Shown here: in pieces, positions 7,921 through 11,942 of the stretch
Layout: every line of letters starts with the position of its first letter
Numbering within the stretch: the first letter of the stretch is position 1
From: an uncultured Armatimonadota bacterium
GTDB taxonomy: Bacteria > Armatimonadota > UBA5829 > DTJY01
Assembly (NCBI GenBank): GCA_937875395.1
Contig: CALNCU010000193.1
Span: forward strand, 1 to 11,942
Direction: 5' to 3'
Length of the DNA: 11,942 nt
Translations under genes and position numbers: made by a program
Notes under the pieces: model-generated
What the model was told of the DNA's origin: nothing
Database searches by the model: none
Seen by the model: the letters and a program-made list of their open reading frames with translations, nothing else

Positions 7921-7938
7921 AAAGACTGCCAAGTCTCT
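7921..7938 (-). terminator. Small hairpin just after rplT, possible weak terminator
   Basis: In transcript sense AGAGACT-TGGC-AGTCTTT forms a 7-bp stem (one G-U pair) with a four-base loop, beginning 16 bases after the rplT stop codon. The U residues are within the stem and the following bases are GGATAAAG, so it is at best a weak or partial terminator. It could instead protect the 3' end of an rplT message or be the first element of the pheST leader. Confidence 0.3.
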
Positions 7939-7954
7939 AATATATTACAGAAAC

Positions 7955-8314
7955 TTACGCAGCTAGCTGCTCGGCCGCCTTCTTTACAAGTGCGGCAAAT
8001 GCAGCCTGGTCGCTGATTGCCATTTCAGAGAGAGCCTTCCGGTCTATCTCTATTCCTGCCTTTGTAAGCCCTTCTATAAAACGGCTGTACTGCATTCCGT
8101 TTGCGCGTGTAGCAGCGTTGATTCTGGCAATCCACAGGCTGCGGAAATCACGCTTGCGGTTGCGGCGGTCGCGGTAGGCGTACTGCAGGGCATGGTTTAC
8201 GGCCTCGTTTGCTGTTTTAAACAGACGATGCTTGCCGCCCCAGTACCCCTTGGCCCTATCTAAAATCTTTTTGTGCCGCTTATGTACTATTGTTCCACGT
8301 TTAACTCGTGGCAT
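7955..8314 (-). CDS. rplT: 50S ribosomal protein L20
   Basis: L20 binds 23S rRNA early in large-subunit assembly and, in characterised bacteria, represses its own operon. From the ATG at 8314 it has 119 residues, the usual length, starting MPRVKRGTIVHKRHKKIL and including the conserved AKGYWGGKHRLFKTANEAVNHA region, YRDRRNRKRDFRSLWIARINAA (in part) and GMQYSRFIEGL. An in-frame ATG six codons upstream (8332) would add MKGVFS, which is not family-like. AAAGGAG lies 8 bases before 8314, and this fixes the start. The N-terminal half is strongly basic, as expected for its rRNA-binding extension. The gene follows rpmI after 84 bases holding a long hairpin. Confidence 0.97.
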   Translation of the reverse strand: MPRVKRGTIVHKRHKKILDRAKGYWGGKHRLFKTANEAVNHALQYAYRDRRNRKRDFRSLWIARINAATRANGMQYSRFIEGLTKAGIEIDRKALSEMAISDQAAFAALVKKAAEQLAA

Positions 8315-8335
8315 AGAAAACACTCCTTTCAAAAT

Positions 8336-8384
8336 GGGATGCAGATGTTGCGGTTGTTTTTATCCGCCCTATAAATCTGCTCCC
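8336..8384 (-). promoter_or_regulatory. Long hairpin between rpmI and rplT, candidate L20 control site
   Basis: In transcript sense GGGA+GCAGAT pairs with ATCTGC+TCCC (10 bp, one bulged A), and inside it GCGG pairs with CCGC around a ten-base A-rich loop. The structure fills most of the intergenic gap and ends a few bases before the rplT ribosome binding site. Two nested helices separated by an internal loop resemble the general shape of an rRNA-mimic operator, but identity as an L20-binding site is inferred only from position. Confidence 0.45.
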
Positions 8385-8398
8385 TGCCTGCAACAAAT

Positions 8399-8599
8399 TT
8401 ACGCGGAATACGGCATCAGCCTGTGTACCTTCTGCTTCTCTCCGCCGGAAACAGTGGATTCCAGAGTAAGCCTGCGCTTCTGGCTGTTGGACTTCTTCAT
8501 CATAAGATGGCCCTTGCGGGTGTTGTCCCGCATAAGCTTGCCGGTGCCGGTAACCTTAAACCGCTTTGCGGCGGCCTTTTTGGTCTTCATCTTGGGCAT
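8399..8599 (-). CDS. rpmI: 50S ribosomal protein L35
   Basis: A small basic ribosomal protein of 66 residues, the normal length. It starts MPKMKTKKAAAKRFKVTGTGK and contains the family signature of Lys/Arg-rich blocks (RKGHLMMKKSNSQKRRL), ending HRLMPYSA. The ATG at 8599 is preceded by AAAGGAAGAG with AGGA 8 bases upstream. It sits between infC and rplT in the standard order. The 130-base gap to infC ends in an extended hairpin directly abutting the ribosome binding site, suggesting translational control of rpmI and rplT. Confidence 0.97.
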   Translation of the reverse strand: MPKMKTKKAAAKRFKVTGTGKLMRDNTRKGHLMMKKSNSQKRRLTLESTVSGGEKQKVHRLMPYSA

Positions 8600-8613
8600 T
8601 TATCTCTTCCTTT

Positions 8614-8657
8614 CAAGGCGCTCTCGCCCATAACCTGGGGGGAGAGAGTGGCGCTTG
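8614..8657 (-). promoter_or_regulatory. Extended hairpin directly upstream of the rpmI ribosome binding site
   Basis: In transcript sense CAAGCG(CCA)CTCTC(T)CCC pairs with GGG(C)GAGAGCGC(C)TTG, about 14 base pairs in several blocks with small bulges and a ten-base loop. The final TTG is followed at once by AAAGGA, the rpmI ribosome binding site. Known L20 and related operators lie in this interval in other bacteria, so an autoregulatory role is plausible but unproven here. Confidence 0.45.
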
Positions 8658-8729
8658 GCGTTCTTATATTAAATTACTGGCAGGCCGATGATTCTCTCTT
8701 TGCGAGTATTTTGCTGCCAAGGACTGGTT

Positions 8730-9251
8730 TTACTTTGGCGCAAGCACCATGGACATTGCCCTGCCCTCCATGGAGGCCGGCTTCTCTACCACAGCAATAT
8801 CCGAGGTAAGTTCCACCACGCGCTCCATAGAGCGTCTTGCAATCTCCGGGTGGGTGATCTCCCTGCTGCGGAAGACTATGGTAAACTTTACCTTATCGCC
8901 GCCCTGCAAGAATTTTTGCGCATTTTTTAGTTTGAACATAAAGTCATGCTCGTCTGTGGACGGACGCATCTTTATGCTCTTCACTTCGCCCGCATGACTC
9001 TTTTTACGGGCTTCGCGCTCCCGTTTGCCCTGCTCGTACTTGTGCTTGCCGTAGTCCATTATTTTACATACGGGGGGAGTTGCATTGGGCGAAACCTCTA
9101 TAAGGTCCAGCCCCTTCTCCCTGGCAAGACCCAACGCATCCCGTGTATTTACAATTCCAAGCTGCTGACCGGCCTCATCTATAAGCCGGCATTCCCTGGC
9201 ACGAATGCGTTCGTTTATGTTGGTTCTAAAATCTCTATTTATATGCGCCAC
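8730..9251 (-). CDS. infC: Translation initiation factor IF-3 (start probably AUA at 9242, not GTG at 9251)
   Basis: IF3 binds the 30S subunit, keeps subunits apart and proofreads the start codon. The frame gives 173 residues from GTG 9251. The N-domain shows NERIRARECRLI and LDLIEVSPNATPPVCKIMDYGK; a Lys/Glu-rich linker and the C-domain with SIKMRPSTDEHDFMFKL, FLQGGDKVKFTIVFRSRE and AVVEKPASMEGRAMSMVLAPK follow. No domain is missing. The only ribosome binding site, AGAGGTGG, overlaps the GTG itself, so it cannot serve that codon. It is correctly spaced for the ATA codon at 9242-9240 (5 bases after the motif), giving a 170-residue protein. Non-canonical starts are the rule for infC in several bacteria (AUU in E. 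coli) and underlie autoregulation by IF3. A strong promoter lies about 95 bases upstream. Confidence 0.96.
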   Translation of the reverse strand: MAHINRDFRTNINERIRARECRLIDEAGQQLGIVNTRDALGLAREKGLDLIEVSPNATPPVCKIMDYGKHKYEQGKREREARKKSHAGEVKSIKMRPSTDEHDFMFKLKNAQKFLQGGDKVKFTIVFRSREITHPEIARRSMERVVELTSDIAVVEKPASMEGRAMSMVLAPK

Positions 9252-9255
9252 CTCT
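9240..9255 (-). promoter_or_regulatory. infC ribosome binding site and probable AUA start codon
   Basis: Transcript sense reads AGAGGTGG-CGCAT-ATA. The core GAGG is 8 bases from ATA but touches the GTG that a gene finder would choose. No other purine-rich site precedes the GTG; upstream is GGTCAATTTAATC. This decides the start in favour of ATA or, less likely, initiation at GTG without a usual ribosome binding site. Confidence 0.55.
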
Positions 9256-9338
9256 GATTAAATTGACCGTTTTCTGCCCATAATGCGGAATAATCCGGCA
9301 AACAGGCGGTTTTGCGGCCGCTAACTCATAAAAAATTA
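9252..9338 (-). promoter_or_regulatory. Untranslated leader of infC
   Basis: From the predicted transcription start near 9338 to the ribosome binding site there are about 87 bases with short hairpins: GCGG...CCGC (9306-9321) and TGCC...GGCA (9275-9300) that may enclose CGGA-TTAT-TCCG. In Bacillus subtilis the infC leader is the target of L20; I cannot recognise that motif here, so a regulatory role is a guess. Confidence 0.25.
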
Positions 9339-9344
9339 CAAATT

Positions 9345-9373
9345 AGTGTAGCAGAATTCCGTCAGGCTGTCAA
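9345..9373 (-). promoter_or_regulatory. Strong sigma-70/sigma-A-type promoter for infC-rpmI-rplT
   Basis: TTGACA (9373-9368, perfect -35) and TACACT (9350-9345, -10) are separated by exactly 17 bases. The -35 box is formed by the Leu and Thr codons near the end of thrS and the spacer spans its stop codon. Transcription would begin near 9338 and give infC its own leader. This lets the IF3/L35/L20 genes be expressed independently of thrS. Confidence 0.75.
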
Positions 9374-11074
9374 CTCATTTTTGACTTGAGTTGCAAAGTC
9401 TGACAGAGGCATTGCGCCTAGGTCGCCGCGCTCCCGCTGCCTAACCGAGACTTTATCTTCAGATGCCTCCCTGTCGCCCACTATAAGCATGTAGGGGATC
9501 TTCTGTACCTGGGCTTCTCTAATCTTGAACCCGGTCTTTTCATTGCGGGAATCTACCTTTACCCTGAGGCCCAGCGATCTGAGCGTGCCTGCAACTTTGC
9601 CTGCGTACTCTGCGTGCCTGTCTGCAATGGGAAGCACAACCGCCTGCACCGGGGCGAGCCACAGGGGGAAGGCTCCGGCGTACTCTTCTATAAGTATGCC
9701 TATGAACCTCTCCAGGGAGCCCAGCACCGCCCTGTGTATCATAACCGGTCTGTGCGGCTTGCCGTCTTCGCCTATGTATTCCATCTCAAACCGTTCCGGC
9801 ATGGAGAAGTCCAGCTGAACGGTGCCAAGCTGCCATGAACGGCCCACGGAATCTTTTATATGAAAATCTATCTTGGGGCCGTAGAAAGCGCCATCGCCCG
9901 GGTTTACGGCATATGTAATGCCGGATGCTTTTAGGGCCTCTGTGAGCGATGTCTCCGCCGTCTCCCACATTTCGTCCGTGCCTATGGATTTTGACGGGCG
10001 GGTGCTAAGCTCTATCCGGTATTCGTTAAAGCCGAATCTGCTGTATATGGATTTAATAAGGTTTATGACGCCGCAGACCTCTTCTTGAATCTGCTCCTGG
10101 CGGCAGTAGATGTGGGCGTCATCCTGCGTGAAGGCGCGCACCCGGAAGAGCCCGTGCAGTACGCCGGATTTCTCGTGCCGGTGCACATGGCCCAGTTCGC
10201 AGTAACGCATGGGCAGGTCGCGATAGGAGCGCAGGCTGTCTTTATAGATAAGTATGCCGCCGGGGCAGTTCATTGGCTTTACAGAGCAGACCTGTTCATC
10301 TATCTCTACAAAGTACATGTTCTCCCGGTAGGTGTCCCAGTGGCCGCTCCTGTGCCAGAGGGATTCGTTTAGTATCATTGGAGTTTTAATTTCCTGGTAT
10401 CCGCCGTCTATATGCACTTTGCGCCAGTAATCTACAATGGCGTTGTATATTATGGTGCCGTTGGGATGCCAGAACGGAAAGCCGGGGCCTTCCTCCTGGA
10501 AGCTGAAAAGATCTAGTTCCTTGCCAAGTTTTCTGTGATCCCGGCGGCGGGCCTCTTCAAGGCGGTTAAGGTATTCTTCAAGTTCTTTCTTGGTGTTCCA
10601 TGCAGTGCCGTAGATGCGCTGGAGCATGGGGTTCTTTTCGCTCCCCCGCCAGTAGGCGCCCGCAACGCTTAAAAGCTTGAAGGCCTTTATCCGGCCCGTG
10701 CTTGCAATGTGCGGGCCGCGGCAGAGATCAATAAAATCGCCCTGCCTGTAGATAGAGATAACATTGTCCTCAAGATCGCGGATCAGCTCCAGCTTGTACG
10801 GCTCGTGAGCAAAGAGGCTCTCTGCCTCCTGGCGGGTGACTTCCTGCCTTTCAAACGGCAGATTCTTTGCAATTATTTTCTGCATGGCGGCTTCTATCTT
10901 CTCTAAATCTTCAGGCGTAAACCCCTCCGGCCTGTCAAAATCATAGTAGAAACCATCTTCTATGGCCGGGCCTATACCCAGCTTTACCTCTGGATAGAGT
11001 TCTTTTACCGCCTGAGCAAGCACGTGAGAAGCGCTGTGCCTGAGCGTTATTATGTCTGTATCGCTCTCTGCCAC
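9362..11074 (-). CDS. thrS: Threonyl-tRNA synthetase lacking the TGS domain
   Basis: Class II ThrRS, which charges tRNA-Thr and clears mis-acylated Ser. At 570 residues it lacks the usual N-terminal TGS domain (about 60 residues) and starts at the editing domain: His13 and His17 (HSASH) with Cys118 and His122 (CRGPH) form the editing site. The catalytic core has GAYWRGSEKNPMLQRIYGTAW, motif 2 RVRAFTQDDAHIY and motif 3 with HRAVLGSLERFIGIL. Zinc ligands Cys270, His321 and His447 are present. The anticodon-binding domain follows (about 472-570, WLAPVQAVVLPI, RNEKTGFKIREAQ). The GTG start at 11074 has AAAGGAGTGA ending 6 bases upstream. Only 84 bases separate it from the previous gene's stop, leaving no room for a TGS domain, so the loss is not a wrong start. 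Confidence 0.97.
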   Translation of the reverse strand: MAESDTDIITLRHSASHVLAQAVKELYPEVKLGIGPAIEDGFYYDFDRPEGFTPEDLEKIEAAMQKIIAKNLPFERQEVTRQEAESLFAHEPYKLELIRDLEDNVISIYRQGDFIDLCRGPHIASTGRIKAFKLLSVAGAYWRGSEKNPMLQRIYGTAWNTKKELEEYLNRLEEARRRDHRKLGKELDLFSFQEEGPGFPFWHPNGTIIYNAIVDYWRKVHIDGGYQEIKTPMILNESLWHRSGHWDTYRENMYFVEIDEQVCSVKPMNCPGGILIYKDSLRSYRDLPMRYCELGHVHRHEKSGVLHGLFRVRAFTQDDAHIYCRQEQIQEEVCGVINLIKSIYSRFGFNEYRIELSTRPSKSIGTDEMWETAETSLTEALKASGITYAVNPGDGAFYGPKIDFHIKDSVGRSWQLGTVQLDFSMPERFEMEYIGEDGKPHRPVMIHRAVLGSLERFIGILIEEYAGAFPLWLAPVQAVVLPIADRHAEYAGKVAGTLRSLGLRVKVDSRNEKTGFKIREAQVQKIPYMLIVGDREASEDKVSVRQRERGDLGAMPLSDFATQVKNELTA

Positions 11075-11118
11075 TTGAATTCACTCCTTTGGGCGCCACG
11101 GCCCTTCAATATCTTTAT

Positions 11119-11148
11119 ATGATACCTAATTCCGGGTGTTTTTTGCAA
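11119..11148 (-). promoter_or_regulatory. Possible promoter for thrS
   Basis: TTGCAA (11148-11143) and TATCAT (11124-11119) are separated by 18 bases within the 84-base gap between the transporter gene and thrS. Both boxes depart from consensus in two positions or fewer. A transcript would begin about 40 bases before the GTG. No T-box sequence or long leader is present, so thrS is not controlled by a T-box here. Confidence 0.4.
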
Positions 11149-11158
11149 ATATCCATGG

Positions 11159-11942
11159 TTACTTTGCTTTAGGAACCCAGATATTCTTCCCATATGTTTC
11201 CTTTATGTAAAAAGAGCCGATAAACGCCAGCACGGACAGCACCAGCAAACCCGTAAATATGACCGCATATGCTTGCGGCGGGTAGTGTATGGCACCCTCA
11301 ACCCGCACTGCTTGCGCAGTAAATTTATCCAGCACAATGCCGGAGAGAGTGGCATAAACCGCTATGGAAAGGTACGCAGCCGCGTTCCCCACCCCCACTG
11401 CGCTTGCCGCATAGCCGGAATCGTTCATCTCCTTTATGGTAGAACTGAATATGGGCGTCCCGCCGGATGATAAGCCAAAGAGCAGGTAGCACGGGAGTAT
11501 CCAGACCGGACTGGCCTTGAGTATAAGAAGCCCCGCGCACGGCGCCAGTACTGCAAGGAAGCTTGCGGCTATGATTACGGGCCGCCTGCGGTTCCCTATC
11601 ATTTTAGAGAAGAAACCGGAGAATACGGAGGCCGACATAGAAACAAGCATAAGAAGGAACGTGTATGATGCCGCCGCCCCGGAGTTAAGCCCGCAGCAAT
11701 CTTCAAGGAGCTTCTTGCCTATAATTGCCTGCATAAGAAAGAAGTTGCCAAAGACCACGGTTGAGCAGAGGATTACAGAGTAGCTGGTACGGTTTGAAAG
11801 GATTCGCCTGACCGCCGGAAAGACGGAGGTCCTGCTCCCGGAGATTTTTTTGGTAAGAATGTTCCATGTAAAGGCTGCTGCAAGTATTACGGCTGCAAGG
11901 CAGGCCACGCCCACTGCCAGAAGCGATGGCCTCCATCCAAAT
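11159..11942 (-). CDS. Major facilitator superfamily transporter, C-terminal part (cut by window edge)
   Basis: An open frame enters from the right edge and ends at TAA 11159; about 261 residues are visible. They begin FGWRPSLLAVG and contain one span before a polar stretch (TKKISGSRTSVFPAVRRIL) that looks like the central cytoplasmic loop between the two six-helix halves. About six further hydrophobic segments follow. GFFSKMIGNRRRPVII sits between two of them, where the second-half copy of the MFS cytoplasmic loop motif is expected; the tail KETYGKNIWVPKAK is polar. This fits roughly helices 6-12 of a 12-helix transporter in the cytoplasmic membrane. Substrate cannot be told. A GTG at 11914 is internal to the frame and is not the true start. 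It precedes thrS in the same direction but probably is a separate unit. Confidence 0.85.
   Translation of the reverse strand, partial: FGWRPSLLAVGVACLAAVILAAAFTWNILTKKISGSRTSVFPAVRRILSNRTSYSVILCSTVVFGNFFLMQAIIGKKLLEDCCGLNSGAAASYTFLLMLVSMSASVFSGFFSKMIGNRRRPVIIAASFLAVLAPCAGLLILKASPVWILPCYLLFGLSSGGTPIFSSTIKEMNDSGYAASAVGVGNAAAYLSIAVYATLSGIVLDKFTAQAVRVEGAIHYPPQAYAVIFTGLLVLSVLAFIGSFYIKETYGKNIWVPKAK

Noticed and set aside
7708..7954. T-box leader for pheS
   Set aside because: The conserved T-box sequence (AGGGTGGNACCGCG) and the Stem I layout are not recognisable; only fragments such as ATACCGC occur.
8315..8332. Upstream ATG giving L20 an extra six residues
   Set aside because: L20 proteins begin MPRV-; the AAAGGAG site is spaced for 8314 and lies inside the would-be extension.
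11088..11101. GC-rich hairpin GGGC-CGTGGC-GCCC before the thrS ribosome binding site
   Set aside because: Only four base pairs; too short to call a regulatory structure.

Overview
This is an 11.9 kb bacterial chromosome segment. Every gene I can support lies on the minus strand, so transcription runs from right to left. In that order the genes are: the 3' half of a major facilitator transporter gene (cut by the right edge); the translation block thrS - infC - rpmI - rplT - pheS - pheT; a multi-membrane-span glycosyltransferase; xerD; an alpha/beta hydrolase; deoB; and the first 32 bases of a pyrimidine-nucleoside phosphorylase gene (cut by the left edge). I see no insertion sequence, CRISPR array, prophage, tRNA or rRNA.

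The organism cannot be named from this window. thrS-infC-rpmI-rplT-pheS-pheT is a very widespread bacterial order. xerD followed by deoB and a pdp-type phosphorylase is the arrangement of Clostridia, Bacilli and related lineages. The ihfA gene that often follows pheT in Proteobacteria is absent, and no T-box motif is visible before thrS or pheS. Base composition is moderate, and isoleucine is written ATA unusually often, including in the ribosomal and synthetase genes. A clostridial-type or deep-branching, possibly uncultured, Gram-positive-like bacterium is my best guess, with low confidence.

Translation block (4618-11074): threonyl-tRNA synthetase, IF3, L35, L20 and both phenylalanyl-tRNA synthetase subunits. 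Two of the three synthetase chains lack their usual N-terminal accessory RNA-binding module: ThrRS has no TGS domain, and PheT has no OB-fold tRNA-binding (B2) domain. infC has a strong promoter inside the last codons of thrS and probably starts at a non-canonical AUA codon. Long imperfect hairpins sit just before rpmI and just before rplT, where L20 autoregulation would be expected.

The 247-base rplT-pheS gap is the most intriguing stretch. It holds a hairpin after rplT, a 13-codon open frame with a ribosome binding site and Phe, Trp and Tyr codons, two long helices in interlocked A-B-A'-B' order whose first strand is the end of that frame, and a 9-bp terminator-like hairpin before pheS. This looks like a leader controlling pheST by a mechanism that is neither an obvious T-box nor the classical Phe-rich leader peptide.

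Left block (1-4610): a GT39/ArnT-like membrane glycosyltransferase begins 7 bases after pheT. XerD, an HGGPG-type hydrolase, phosphopentomutase and pyrimidine-nucleoside phosphorylase then follow with very short gaps or overlaps, probably as one operon. The last two genes salvage nucleosides: the phosphorylase releases (deoxy)ribose 1-phosphate and DeoB converts it to the 5-phosphate.
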